Assembly: GCF_900187385.1 (NCBI RefSeq)
Contig: NZ_FYEY01000001.1
Location: 4,774,001 to 4,838,000, forward strand
Origin: Streptomyces sp. 2114.4
Lineage (GTDB): Bacteria > Actinomycetota > Actinomycetes > Streptomycetales > Streptomycetaceae
Direction of reading: 5' to 3'
DNA: 64,000 bases
Both the position numbers and the translations under genes were made by a program. Of this stretch, positions 1 to 8,636 are shown in pieces. Under the pieces are notes generated by a model that ran no database searches, was not told the DNA's origin, and saw only the letters and a program-made list of their open reading frames with translations. Position 1 is the stretch's first letter, and the number at the start of each line of letters is the position of its first letter.

Positions 1-177
1 CCAGCCGTCTGACCAGGACAAATACTGACCAGTCCCGGTCAGGCCCCTCCTCGAACCTCATTCGGGACGAAGAGGTTGCCATTTCAAATCCCGCCGCACC
101 GAAAGCTGTCCGGTGCGTGAGCGATGCGTGAGCGGACGGCGAAACATGAGGCCCCGAAAGCCGGACCCAGCGTCAGA

Positions 178-214
178 CCGGGTGGTGCTGACCTGCAAGA
201 ACAGCACCACCCGG
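178..214. repeat. 13-bp perfect inverted repeat beside the tRNA fragment
   Basis: The arms 178-190 and 202-214 are perfect reverse complements around an 11-nt loop. No T-run follows, so it may be a recombinase-site arm, a protein-binding site or a Rho-independent stop. Its position 36 bases before the tRNA 3' half favours a link with the attachment site, but that is inference. The rest of 1-250 shows no gene. Confidence 0.6.
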
Positions 215-249
215 CAGACACCAGCACCCCCGATCAGGTATTCGACCCC

Positions 250-292
250 ACTTGTAAAGCGAAGGTCGTCGGTTCGAATCCGACAGGGGGCT
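250..292 (+). tRNA. 3' half of tRNA-Thr(UGU), att-site remnant
   Basis: The stretch reads as an anticodon loop CTTGTAA (anticodon TGT, Thr), variable region, a T arm containing GGTTCGAATCC, and an acceptor 3' strand AGGGGGC. No matching 5' acceptor (GCCCCCT) or D arm lies upstream, and the bases before the anticodon loop do not pair with the 3' side of its stem, so this is not a whole tRNA. A tRNA 3' end starting at the anticodon loop is the usual core left by tyrosine-integrase elements, and a decayed integrase gene ends about 100 bases to the right. Confidence 0.75.
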
Positions 293-395
293 CTGAGCTT
301 GAACAGGGAGGAAGCCCCGGGCCGGTGGATGGCCTGGGGCTTCTGGCATCTACGGGTGACATCAACGGGGCGGTCGGATCGCCCCACAGCCGTGA

Positions 396-660
396 TCAGT
401 CTCGGTCGAGCCGCCGCTTCAGCAGCCGGTCCATGTGGCTGATCGCTTCCCGTTGGGTGTCCTGGGCGACGTGGGTTTAGACGTCCATGGCCATGCTGGT
501 CTGGCTGTGGCCAAGGATCTCCATCAGCACGCCGGGAGCGACGACGGCCGCGGTGAGCAGGGTGGCGCAGCCGCGCCGGGCGTCGTGGAGACGGATGGTG
601 CAAAGGCCCGCCGAGGCGGTGAGCCGGGAGAAGGAGGGGTTCAGGTTACGAGGCTCGACG
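396..660 (-). pseudogene. tyrosine recombinase C-terminus, inactivated at the catalytic Tyr codon
   Basis: The minus strand encodes the end of a phage-type integrase: IRLHDARRGCATLL (the HxxR box), then ILGHSQTSMAMDV, an in-frame TAA (complement of 477-479), then THVAQDTQREAISHMDRLL to a stop at 396. Relatives have Tyr between MD-x and THV, so the stop replaces the nucleophilic Tyr codon (TAC or TAT to TAA is one base). Upstream of about 660 the similarity fades without a recognisable N-terminal half. The gene points toward the tRNA fragment, as in an integrated element. It is a dead remnant of an integrative element. Confidence 0.8.
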
Positions 661-842
661 GGGCGGCCGGGCCCAGGCCCAGAGGCGACGGTCCGGGGAG
701 AGCGGGTCCAGGGTTTTGCGCGCGGTGATCAGACGGCGGGTGTGTTCGGGGGCCTAGGTGCTCCTGCATTGTTTGATGCAGGAGTGAATTGACCTGTCCG
801 TGCTGATGGCGCAAACGGGGATTCAAGTCCGCGGATCAGGGA

Positions 843-1355
843 ATGCCCCACAGGGGTTTCGTGTCACGAGGGGGAGCCTTGAGCACTCTGATCTTCGGCA
901 TCATAGCTTCTGCAGCGGCAGTATTCTCGATTCTGTTTTCTGCCTGGCAAATTCGCCAACTGACGCGGCAAACGGTTATCACCAATGGAATCGCAGCCGC
1001 ATCGGCCATCTATAACAGCGTTGAAAGGCTCCACAATGTCGGTACGCTCATCTTTCAGCACCCCCAGCTGAATCAGTACTTCTTTCATGGTGCTGCTGTG
1101 CCGGAGCCTGGAGATGAGAGGGAACAGGTCCTGACTCTGGCTCACATGTTCGCCGACGCTCTGGACTATGGCCTCATGATCAAATCACTGGCTCCGGGGA
1201 CAAGCGAGTATGATTGCTGGGATTATTATGTAGCTGGAATGTTCGCGACATCTCCTGCCTTACGGCAGGTTGTGTTCGATCACCCGTCATGGTGGCCGAC
1301 TTTGACGCCACATCTTTCGGAGCCGCCTCCGCCAGCCACTATGCCGCGGGTTTGA
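843..1355 (+). CDS. small membrane-anchored protein of unknown function
   Basis: I do not recognise this 170-residue protein. One strong hydrophobic helix lies near residues 14-36, followed by a basic/polar QIRQLTRQT stretch and a cytoplasmic-type domain rich in aromatic residues (DYGLMIK, DCWDYYVAGMF). This is the layout of many actinobacterial one-TM hypotheticals. In-frame GTG (861) and TTG (879) starts are possible; a purine-rich GAGGGGGAG sits just before the TTG. Base composition is clearly more AT-rich than the Streptomyces core, in common with the next gene, suggesting both arrived by transfer near the old integration site. Confidence 0.65.
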   Translation: MPHRGFVSRGGALSTLIFGIIASAAAVFSILFSAWQIRQLTRQTVITNGIAAASAIYNSVERLHNVGTLIFQHPQLNQYFFHGAAVPEPGDEREQVLTLAHMFADALDYGLMIKSLAPGTSEYDCWDYYVAGMFATSPALRQVVFDHPSWWPTLTPHLSEPPPPATMPRV

Positions 1356-1359
1356 TTCG

Positions 1360-3039
1360 CTAGCTTTCGGCATCGTAGACTACTGAGCCGCCAGCCACTG
1401 TGAGTTGCACACGTGCATCTGAAATGGGTGCCGAATGGTCCGTAATGAACCCCGGGGCGAAAATATCGGTGTCCAGTAGAACAAGGTCGGCGCGGCTTCC
1501 CACCGCAATGTGGCCGCCCTGGTCGTCGTGATTGACGTACGCGGAACCGATAGTGAATGCGTCCAGGGCGTCATCCAGGTTTATGCGTTGTTCAGGGAGA
1601 AATGGGGAGTGGTCACGGTCCTGGGGTGAGATTCTGGTGACAGCCACCTCAAGTTGCTCGAGAGGGTCAGCTGTGGTCACTGCCCAGTCGCTCCCCATGG
1701 CCAGTTGAGTTCCTGACGCAAGCAACGCAGCAAACGGAAATTGCAACCTAGCCCGCTCCGCTCCAAGGAAGGGGATTGTTAGATCGTCTCTTTCGCTCGC
1801 GCTCTGCGCCCAGAACGCTTGACAATTTGCTACAACTTCCAATTCGTTGAAGCGTGCGATGTCGTCCGGCTGGACGACTTGTACGTGGGCAATGTGGTGG
1901 CGTCGATCATTCTTGCCGTTGGAGGAGCGAGCGCGGGAAATCGCATCGAGGCTTTCTCGTACGGCGCGATCTCCAATCGCGTGAAAGTGGACCTGAAACC
2001 CTTGAGTATCGAGCTCGGTGACGGCGCAGGCCAAGAGGTCTCGATCCAGATACGTGACGCCCTGCCGGTCACTATCACCACCACACCCGTCGCAATACGG
2101 CTCCAACAAAGCTCCAGTGAAGTTCTCCAGCACACCGTCCGTCATAATCTTCACTGACGTGGGGAAAAATCCCGAGCCCAAGTGCGCCATGGGCGAGACC
2201 ACGGCGAGCCCATGTTCCCTGCGCTCCAACAGTTCAGGGAGTTGTTCCATTTCCCGGTTCCTGTCCCACCATAGTGCGCCGACGACTCGGGCTGTCAGTC
2301 GCCCTTGCGTAGTGAGTGACTCGTAGGCGGTTTGGGTAGCGGGAGTGACCCAGGCATCCTGCCAGCCTGTGACACCGAGAGAGTGCAGGTAACGCTGAGC
2401 ATTCAGAATTGCCGCTTCCCACTCCTCTTGTTGTGGCTGCGGAATAAAATAGTCGTTGACCCAGTATGCTGCGCCTTCCTGCAAGGTCCCCAATGGATCT
2501 CCGGTAACGGAGTCACGTTCGATGCGACCGTCGACAGGGTCCGGGGTGTTCTTCGTGATGCCGGCCACCTCAAGCGCCCGAGAGTTGAGCCATGCTCCGT
2601 GCAAATCTCCGTTGAATAGAAACACTGGCCGGTCAGGTACGACGGTGTCCAGGTCCTCCTTTCGTGGACAACCATCGGGGAAGTGTTCTGCCACCCAACC
2701 ACCGCCAACGATCCACGAATTGGCCCGATGACGCTGGGCGTAGGTGGCGATCTCCTCAAGGTAGGCGGATCGCCCCTTAATGCCATGAAGAGAAAGACGT
2801 CGTCTATCAAGACCCGCGAAGGGTGCGTGCACGTGACTGTCTTGGAAGCCCGGGACAACCAGCCCTCCCGATGACTCAATTACCCGCGTATGAGGTCCGA
2901 TCAGGTCGCGGATGCTGGAAAAATCGCGTCCAATTGCAGCAATTCTTCCTCCGCGGACAGCTACTGCTCTAGCCCAGTGCCCCCGACCGAGGCGGACGCG
3001 AGCTCCAGTCAGAACATAATCTGCGGGCGCCCTGCGCAT
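1360..3039 (-). CDS. amidohydrolase family protein (YtcJ-like, amidohydrolase_3)
   Basis: A 559-residue metal-dependent hydrolase of the YtcJ type. The N-terminal beta-sandwich part (DYVLTGARVR) leads into the metal site GFQDSHVH near residue 65; later metal-ligand regions are HFHAIGDRA and MGSDWAVTTADP, then a C-terminal composite domain (GSRADLVLLDTD). The substrate cannot be read from sequence; relatives act on amides or formamides. The ATG start has GGAGG just upstream. It converges on the small membrane protein with only 4 bases between stops. Codon use is less GC-biased than in core genes. Family placement is confident, function is not. Confidence 0.85.
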   Translation of the reverse strand: MRRAPADYVLTGARVRLGRGHWARAVAVRGGRIAAIGRDFSSIRDLIGPHTRVIESSGGLVVPGFQDSHVHAPFAGLDRRRLSLHGIKGRSAYLEEIATYAQRHRANSWIVGGGWVAEHFPDGCPRKEDLDTVVPDRPVFLFNGDLHGAWLNSRALEVAGITKNTPDPVDGRIERDSVTGDPLGTLQEGAAYWVNDYFIPQPQQEEWEAAILNAQRYLHSLGVTGWQDAWVTPATQTAYESLTTQGRLTARVVGALWWDRNREMEQLPELLERREHGLAVVSPMAHLGSGFFPTSVKIMTDGVLENFTGALLEPYCDGCGGDSDRQGVTYLDRDLLACAVTELDTQGFQVHFHAIGDRAVRESLDAISRARSSNGKNDRRHHIAHVQVVQPDDIARFNELEVVANCQAFWAQSASERDDLTIPFLGAERARLQFPFAALLASGTQLAMGSDWAVTTADPLEQLEVAVTRISPQDRDHSPFLPEQRINLDDALDAFTIGSAYVNHDDQGGHIAVGSRADLVLLDTDIFAPGFITDHSAPISDARVQLTVAGGSVVYDAES

Positions 3040-3475
3040 GCGCCCTCCAGGAGCGTTGGGTCCCTTATCCTGGCGTGTATAAGATCAACAGCACTCACAG
3101 TGAAGCTTGATGCTTCCTCCGCCCACTGTGTTACAAAAAGCCTCTCCCGCGCAGCACATGTACGTCGATCGACTCGCAACTTCACGCCAATTAAAGGTGG
3201 TGTCGGCGCCCTTACGGCCGGTGCACTTCGGAGTCGTCGAGGTGCCAACCACGTGCCCTGCCACTCCATACCGAGTCTGCTGGGTGAAATGGACGTGCCG
3301 GAGCGAACTGGTGTCAGTCGGCCACGCTCAGGTCTTCGCGCATGATCCGGCGCATGGTGGCGAGGGCGGGTTCGGCGGCCTTGAGACCGGGTCGGTGGGT
3401 CCCGGATTCATTCCCGGATGCAGGGACGGGTGGCAGGCTCGTGTGCGTGGCGACCGGGAACGGAGGAGCGTCGTG
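3040..3475. other. intergenic stretch, no supported gene
   Basis: About 440 bases between the amidohydrolase start and the terminator of the exporter gene. Open frames here have no ribosome site, domain or consistent codon bias. GC content rises from left to right, so the edge of the low-GC block probably falls here. The amidohydrolase promoter should lie in the first 100 bases, but I see no clear -10/-35 pair. Confidence 0.5.
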
Positions 3476-3518
3476 GGAGCACCCGGCCACGACGCGAGGT
3501 GGCGTGGTCGGGTGCTCC
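3476..3518 (-). terminator. hairpin terminator downstream of the MFS exporter gene
   Basis: The arms 3476-3491 and 3503-3518 pair over 16 positions with a single G-U. The hairpin lies about 50 bases past the stop of the exporter gene on the minus strand. Confidence 0.7.
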
Positions 3519-3570
3519 ATGAGCCGCGCGGATGTGTCCGGGGCCGGCCTTCGTTGACGCGTGGCGCCGG

Positions 3571-5049
3571 TCAGGAACCGTGTTTCTCGTGGTGGGGTGC
3601 CGCCGTCGTGGAGGGCTCCGGCTGTACGGCGGGCCGTTCGGGTTCCGTGCCCGGCTGTCGTTCGGGCGCCGGGCGCGGCGCGTCCGCCGGTCCTTGCGGT
3701 GACCGTTCCGCGGCGGAGTGCATCAGGACGGCGCAGACCAGCAGCAGGGCGAGCGCGGGCAGGGCGATGGCCACCGCGAGTCCTGGGAACTCCGGGTCAC
3801 CGCCCAGTCCGGTCACTCCGGTGTAGGCGGCGCCGGAAGCCATCTGCAGTGCGAAGAACAAGCCGGAGGCGGCGCCTGCGTGCTGTCCGTCGTAGCGCAT
3901 CATTCCGGCCTGGCAGGTCGGGAACATCGCCCCGACTCCCACCATGCAGAACGCCATGGGGACGACCAGGCTCAACGGCTCGTCCGGCCAGATCCGCACG
4001 CTGACGGACATCACGAGCGCCGCGGCCGCCGCGACCGAGGAGGCGAGCCGGGCGACCAGCTCCAGGGAGCGCACCCGGCCCAGGCGCTTGGCCACGCTGC
4101 TTCCCGTCACGTAACCGGCGATCACCAGCGTGTACAGGGCCCCGTACTCGACGGGGGAGGCGCCGAGGCCTACCTGGATGGCGTGGCTGGAGTAGGTGGT
4201 GAAGGTGAAGTACGCGCACCAGGCGAGGCTGATGGCGGTGGCGAACACGGAGAAGTCCCGGTTGCCGAGGATGCGCCGGTAGGCGGTGAGGGGGCCTTCG
4301 GGAGAGGTGCGGGGCGGGGGTTCCGGTGAGGGTGCGGGTGCGGGTGCGGGTGCCGCTGCTGGTCCCGCTTCCGGTCCCGTTCCCGTTCCCGTTCCTGGTC
4401 CCGTTCCCGTTCCCGTTCCCGATGACGGTCCCGTTCCCGGCCCCGTCGTCTGCCGTCCGGCTGCCGGCTGCAGTCCGTTGCGCGGCTTGTCGGAGGGCAG
4501 CAGGAACACCGCGCCCACGAGGGTGCCGATGCCGACCGCCGTCATACAGACGAACAGCATGCGCCACGAGGCGTACTGCACCAGAAGGCCCGCGAGCGGC
4601 GGTGAGACGGCGGGGGTCACCGCGATCACTGTCGTGAGCGCGGTGAGCACATTGAGCCGTTCCCGTTGCGGCAGGTCCTTCTGCACCCAGAGCCGGGCGA
4701 TGACCGTGCCCGCGCCGGCGCCCAGGGCCTGGAGTACCCGGCCGGCGATGAAGACGGCGACGTTCGGGGCCAGCAGGCAGAGTGCGGAGGCGCCCGCGAA
4801 CAGGGCGAGGCCCGCCAGCTGGGTCCGCTTCGCTCCGTACCGGTCGGCCAACTGGCCGGTGACCAGCATGGAGATGGCGTACGCCGCCATGTAGCCGACC
4901 ATCGAGCGGCTGAGGTCCGACTCGCCCGCGCCGAAGTGGGCCCCGATCTGCGGGATGGCCGGAACGAAGGCGGCGAGGGCGAGTTGGGGCACACACACCA
5001 GGGACATCAGGCACAGGGTGAGCCCCCGGGAGAGGCGGATGTCGGTCAT
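3571..5049 (-). CDS. MFS multidrug exporter (Bcr/CflA-like, DHA1) with a low-complexity loop
   Basis: A 492-residue major facilitator with 12 predicted membrane helices. Loop 2-3 carries the MFS signature GQLADRYGAKRTQLAG. Helix 5 has VTPAVSPPLAGLL, typical of DHA1 antiporters such as Bcr/CflA. The central cytoplasmic loop holds about 45 Gly/Thr/Pro/Ala residues encoded by a hexanucleotide repeat, and the C-terminus is a Pro/Glu-rich tail. The ATG overlaps the stop of the FAD protein gene (TGATG), so the two are translationally coupled; a small molecule made or modified by that enzyme may be the cargo (inference). A longer open frame in the same phase runs upstream but is a shadow. Confidence 0.85.
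   Translation of the reverse strand: MTDIRLSRGLTLCLMSLVCVPQLALAAFVPAIPQIGAHFGAGESDLSRSMVGYMAAYAISMLVTGQLADRYGAKRTQLAGLALFAGASALCLLAPNVAVFIAGRVLQALGAGAGTVIARLWVQKDLPQRERLNVLTALTTVIAVTPAVSPPLAGLLVQYASWRMLFVCMTAVGIGTLVGAVFLLPSDKPRNGLQPAAGRQTTGPGTGPSSGTGTGTGPGTGTGTGPEAGPAAAPAPAPAPSPEPPPRTSPEGPLTAYRRILGNRDFSVFATAISLAWCAYFTFTTYSSHAIQVGLGASPVEYGALYTLVIAGYVTGSSVAKRLGRVRSLELVARLASSVAAAAALVMSVSVRIWPDEPLSLVVPMAFCMVGVGAMFPTCQAGMMRYDGQHAGAASGLFFALQMASGAAYTGVTGLGGDPEFPGLAVAIALPALALLLVCAVLMHSAAERSPQGPADAPRPAPERQPGTEPERPAVQPEPSTTAAPHHEKHGS
4326..4440. repeat. short tandem repeats (GGTGCG and GTTCCC units) inside the exporter gene
   Basis: On the plus strand a run of GGTGCG-type hexamers is followed by many copies of GTTCCC and close variants. 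On the coding strand they encode alternating Gly-Thr, Gly-Pro and Ala-Pro in the central loop of the exporter. The unit length is a multiple of three, so copy changes keep the frame. Confidence 0.85.
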
Positions 5050-6614
5050 CAGACCGCCTGCAGGGCGTACCGGTCGTGCTCGTCGACGCTGTACCGGGCG
5101 ACCCGCGCCGCCTGCCGGGCGACGTACTCCATGGAGCTGGAATGGAAGTGGACGCCCGAGGCCAGGTCGCCGACCACATGGAAGCCCGGCCGGGGGGTGC
5201 CGTCCGGACGGAGCGCACGGTTGCTCTCCGGTTCCACTTGGATGCCCCCTGCCGGGTGCGCGGCCACCAGGGAGCGGCGCGCGAGGTCCCGCAGCAGGGA
5301 GCCTTCGGGGGCGGCGGTGAGGTCGTTGGTCCGGCCGACGGCGTTGACGACCCGGTCGTAGCGCTCGGTGGAGCCGTCGGCGAACGCGGCCGTGAAGCCG
5401 CCGCCCGGTTCCCTGCGCACCGCGGTGACACCGCGCCGGAAGCTGACGTCCCCTGCCTCGGCGAGAGCGACCAGCTTGCGCGCGTTCACCGGCGGCATGG
5501 GGTTGCGCAGGCAGGCGAAGGCACGGTGGTGGCGTCGCAGGAAGGCCCGTTGCTCCCCGGCGGGCAGTGCCCGCCAGAGCGCGGAGTACGCCGGGGTGAG
5601 TGCGGTGACGCAGCGCTGGAGCAGGCCGGCGGGGCCGGGGTCGGCCAGCCGCGACCGCAGCAGCTCCGCCGCGGGCCACCGTTCCGCGTACGGGCGCACC
5701 GCGTCTCGCAGGCTGGTGCCGTGCTCCCGGAGCGAGGAATCGATGAGGGCGTAGATGTCCCGGAGCGTCACGGCGCCCCGGGCGGCGAGTTCCAGGCCGC
5801 CGAAGGAGTGTTCCGGATCGTCCCAGCGCGATACCGGACTGGACCTCACATCCGGTACGAAGCCGGAGCGGGAGGCCAGGGTGACCCCGACGCCCTGCTC
5901 GGTGAGCACGAGCGCGCTGTCGACGGCCGTCAGCCCGGTGCCCAGGACCAGCACCCGGTCCGCGGGATCCACGCAGGCCAGCGACGGTGCCAGCGGATAG
6001 GGCTGGGCGATGAAACCTGGTGCGCCGGCCAGGCCGAAAACGTCGACGGGAGGCAGCGTGCCGACTGCCAGGATCACGCTGTCGGCGGTGAAGGTCATGC
6101 CGTCCGCGGTGGTGATGGTGTAGGCGTCCGGGCCTTCGGCGGCCCCGCCGGTCCCCGTGGCCCCGGCGCCCTCGGTGACCTCGGCGATCTCCGTGACCGA
6201 GCTGCGTACGGTCGTCACCCGGGCGCCGAGGTGTTCGAGATCGTCGCACGCCCCGGCGAAGACCCCCTCCAGGTAGTGGCCGAAGGCGGCGCGGGGAGCG
6301 AAGGCCGAGGCGGCCTTCCAGTCCAGGGGGATGGCGGTGGAACGCAGCTGCTCCGCGGAGCGATTGAGCCAGCGGCGGAACTGGCCCGGGTCGTTGTAGT
6401 CCACGGACATCGCCGACAGCGGACGGTTTAACAGGGCGGCGTGGGTGTCCCGTGCGTAGGCGACGCCCGGCCCGAACCGGTCCGTCGGGTCGAAGACATG
6501 GATGTCCGCGGCGAACTCCCGGCTGTCAGCGGAGAGTTCACGGGCGCAGGCGGCAAGGAAGGCGGTTCCGGCGGCACCACCGCCTATGACGGCGATGACG
6601 GGGCGAGAGGTCAC
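5049..6614 (-). CDS. FAD/NAD(P)-binding oxidoreductase-like protein (FAD-NAD(P)-binding family)
   Basis: A 521-residue protein opening with a Rossmann dinucleotide motif, VIAVIGGGAAGTAFL. The family signature follows: GVAYARDTHAALLNRPLSAMS and a DPGQFRRWL box. A second nucleotide motif, VLVLGTGLTAVDSALVL, lies near the middle, and the C-terminus has VNAVGRTND and FHVVGDLASG, as in flavoprotein monooxygenase-like enzymes. Members include uncharacterised FAD enzymes of natural-product and siderophore-type loci. I chose GTG at 6614, not the upstream ATG, because GGAG lies 7 bases before it and the protein then starts at the Rossmann fold. It is coupled to the exporter downstream. Confidence 0.8.
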   Translation of the reverse strand: MTSRPVIAVIGGGAAGTAFLAACARELSADSREFAADIHVFDPTDRFGPGVAYARDTHAALLNRPLSAMSVDYNDPGQFRRWLNRSAEQLRSTAIPLDWKAASAFAPRAAFGHYLEGVFAGACDDLEHLGARVTTVRSSVTEIAEVTEGAGATGTGGAAEGPDAYTITTADGMTFTADSVILAVGTLPPVDVFGLAGAPGFIAQPYPLAPSLACVDPADRVLVLGTGLTAVDSALVLTEQGVGVTLASRSGFVPDVRSSPVSRWDDPEHSFGGLELAARGAVTLRDIYALIDSSLREHGTSLRDAVRPYAERWPAAELLRSRLADPGPAGLLQRCVTALTPAYSALWRALPAGEQRAFLRRHHRAFACLRNPMPPVNARKLVALAEAGDVSFRRGVTAVRREPGGGFTAAFADGSTERYDRVVNAVGRTNDLTAAPEGSLLRDLARRSLVAAHPAGGIQVEPESNRALRPDGTPRPGFHVVGDLASGVHFHSSSMEYVARQAARVARYSVDEHDRYALQAV

Positions 6615-6971
6615 AGAAAGCTCCAGCGGTTCATGAAAAGCAGCAGGTCGGCGATCGCGACGGCGCGCCACGGGCGTCCCTCCCGATCAAGGCCGGTGGG
6701 GACCGGTGGTTCCATGAAGCAAGGGGCACGGGGCTGTTCGCGGACGGTCGCGTCGGCCCGTGCCGGGCCGATCGCCGGCCCGGTCCTTCCGTACCCAGGT
6801 GCCGAGATGACGGCGCACCCCGCCCGCGGTGGTTCTCCGCACACGTCATTGAGTGCCGCCATTACGGCGGCACCCGGTGGTTCTCCCCCGGAACCCGTGC
6901 ACGGCAACGGCCAGGCGGGCGACCGGCCGATGTGGCTGATTCTAGGCTGCCGGCCGTCGATCGCCATCCGA
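6615..6971. other. intergenic stretch upstream of the FAD gene
   Basis: About 360 bases with no supported coding sequence; open frames on both strands lack domains and ribosome sites. It should contain the minus-strand promoter of the FAD-exporter pair. No clear operator was found. Confidence 0.5.
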
Positions 6972-7036
6972 AATTGGTCGGCCAAGGTGGCTCAAAGACG
7001 CCAATGCAGTGGTTCTGAGCCACTTATGGCCAAATT
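6972..7036 (-). terminator. large imperfect hairpin downstream of the amidase gene
   Basis: An imperfect inverted repeat with inner arms TGGCTCA/TGAGCCA and outer arms based on TTGG...GGCCA/TGGCCAA, with AATT at the foot. It lies 57 bases past the amidase stop on the minus strand, so a terminator is the simplest reading. Confidence 0.55.
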
Positions 7037-7092
7037 GCAGCGCAGGGGCGGTAGTTGACGATCCGAGTGGAAGCTGGGGTTCCGTGCGGCCC

Positions 7093-8532
7093 TCAGCTCT
7101 CCTGTCTGTCGGCCCGGTGGGCGCGCGGGTCCACCGGGGTGAGTACGCCCAGGCGTTCCTCGATCCGCTGGGCCGCGTCCAGGCACCGGTCCTCGCGGTA
7201 CATCCCCGCCACGACCTGGACGCCCTGCGGCAGGCCGGCCGCGAGACCGGCGGGTATGGCCACGGCCGGCACCCCCACGTACGTCGTCGCGGTCAGCAGA
7301 CGCATCGGCGACATCATCGCGTCGCGCTCCTCCGGGGTCCGCGGTACCACCGGCTCCGGTGCCGGCTGCGTGGACACCGGCCCGAGCAGCAGCGGGAAGT
7401 CCTCGAAGAAGCGGGCCCAGGCGCGCTGGACGCCGAGGCGCACGCCGGTCTGCCGCAGGTACTCCTCCAGGCCGACGGCCGGGTGGCGTCGGGTGTCCAG
7501 CTCGATATGGCGGGCGCTGTCGTCGGTGAGCAGCCGCCGGAGCACGGGCCAGGCCAGGGTGAACTCGGTGCGCAGGAGCGCGCCGTAGCCGTCGAGGGCG
7601 TCCTGCAGCCGTGGCACCTCGACCTCCTCGACCGGGTGCCCGGCGTCCTCCAGGGCGGCGGCCGCCGCCTCGATCGCCGCGCGCACGTCCGGGTGGACGT
7701 CGCCGCGGCCGCCGGGGTCAAACACCACGCCGACCCGCACCGGCGCTTCCGGCCGTGGTCCGTACAGCGGTGCCGGGACCGCCCGCGGGTCCTGCCAGTC
7801 CGTGCCCGCCAGCACCTCGTACGCCGCCCGCAGGTCCGCCACCGACCGGGCCAGCGGCCCGTCCACGGGGAAGAGCTGGTGGCCCAGGACCGGTTCCTGA
7901 TCGCTCATCCGGTGGTCGGCCGGGAACCGTCCGTAGCTCGGTTTCAGCCCCGCGACGCCGTTGAACGTCGCCGGGTTGCGCACCGACCCGCCGGAGTCGT
8001 TGCCCAGGCCCAGCGGCGCCATGCCGGTCGCCACCGCGACCGCATCGCCGCCACTGGTGCCGCCGGGAGTACGCCGCGGGTCCCACGGGTTGACGGTGTC
8101 CCCGAACAGCTGGCTGACCGTGTGCACTCCGGCGATCGCGAGGTCGGGCATGTTGGTGCGGCCGACCGGAATCGCCCCGGCCGCGCGCAGCCGCCGTACC
8201 GGGGGAGCGTCCGACGGCGCGACCCAGTCGCGGAAGTACGGCACGCCGTGCGTGGTCGCCGATCCGGCGACGTGGATGTTCTCCTTCACCGTGAACGGCA
8301 CCCCGGCCAGCGGGCCCAGCCGCTCCCCGGCGGCCCGGCGCCGGTCGGTCTCCCACGCCGCCTGCCGGGCGCTGTCCTCCAGCAGCCGGGTCACCGCGTT
8401 CACCTGCGGGTTCACCGCGGCGATCCGCTCCAGGTGCGCCTCTACGGCCTCCGCTGCCGACACCTCTCCCCGAGCCACCAGCTCCGCCAGCTCCGACGCC
8501 TTCAGCGCCCACAGTTCCGTGGTTGTCCCCAT
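7093..8532 (-). CDS. amidase signature enzyme
   Basis: A 479-residue amidase of the AS superfamily, which hydrolyses amide bonds with a Ser-cisSer-Lys triad. Visible motifs are FTVKENIHVAG (catalytic Lys), TPGGTSGGDAVAVATG (cis-Ser) and LGNDSGGSVRNPA (nucleophile Ser). The length is normal for the family. The motifs are the general amidase type, not specific to GatA, and no GatB/GatC gene is nearby. Start at ATG 8532 has GGGAG upstream. It is divergent from a TetR regulator across an operator-like palindrome, so it is probably controlled by that regulator. The substrate is unknown. Confidence 0.9.
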   Translation of the reverse strand: MGTTTELWALKASELAELVARGEVSAAEAVEAHLERIAAVNPQVNAVTRLLEDSARQAAWETDRRRAAGERLGPLAGVPFTVKENIHVAGSATTHGVPYFRDWVAPSDAPPVRRLRAAGAIPVGRTNMPDLAIAGVHTVSQLFGDTVNPWDPRRTPGGTSGGDAVAVATGMAPLGLGNDSGGSVRNPATFNGVAGLKPSYGRFPADHRMSDQEPVLGHQLFPVDGPLARSVADLRAAYEVLAGTDWQDPRAVPAPLYGPRPEAPVRVGVVFDPGGRGDVHPDVRAAIEAAAAALEDAGHPVEEVEVPRLQDALDGYGALLRTEFTLAWPVLRRLLTDDSARHIELDTRRHPAVGLEEYLRQTGVRLGVQRAWARFFEDFPLLLGPVSTQPAPEPVVPRTPEERDAMMSPMRLLTATTYVGVPAVAIPAGLAAGLPQGVQVVAGMYREDRCLDAAQRIEERLGVLTPVDPRAHRADRQES

Positions 8533-8574
8533 CGGGCTCTCCCTTCGTTCAGGCAGTGAAGATACGAATTGAAG

Positions 8575-8588
8575 ATACAGACCTGTAT
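8575..8588. promoter_or_regulatory. TetR operator candidate between amidase and tetR
   Basis: ATACAG-AC-CTGTAT is a perfect 6-bp inverted repeat with a 2-base spacer. A partial copy (ATACAGAACTGAAT) follows at 8593-8606. Both lie in the 104-base divergent promoter region, where TetR repressors usually bind. Confidence 0.65.
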
Positions 8589-8636
8589 TTGGATACAGAA
8601 CTGAATATCTGGCCGGGGCGCGCGCCGTAGGATGCG

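Noticed and set aside
58..603. 181-codon minus-strand ORF containing CRIRTDDLRFT
   Set aside because: That motif is the antisense translation of a tRNA 3' half, a known source of false gene calls. The frame also crosses the integrase remnant in the wrong phase.
3571..6249. Single 892-codon ORF spanning exporter and FAD gene
   Set aside because: Its first 400 codons are an Arg-rich shadow of the FAD gene. The real exporter starts at 5049.
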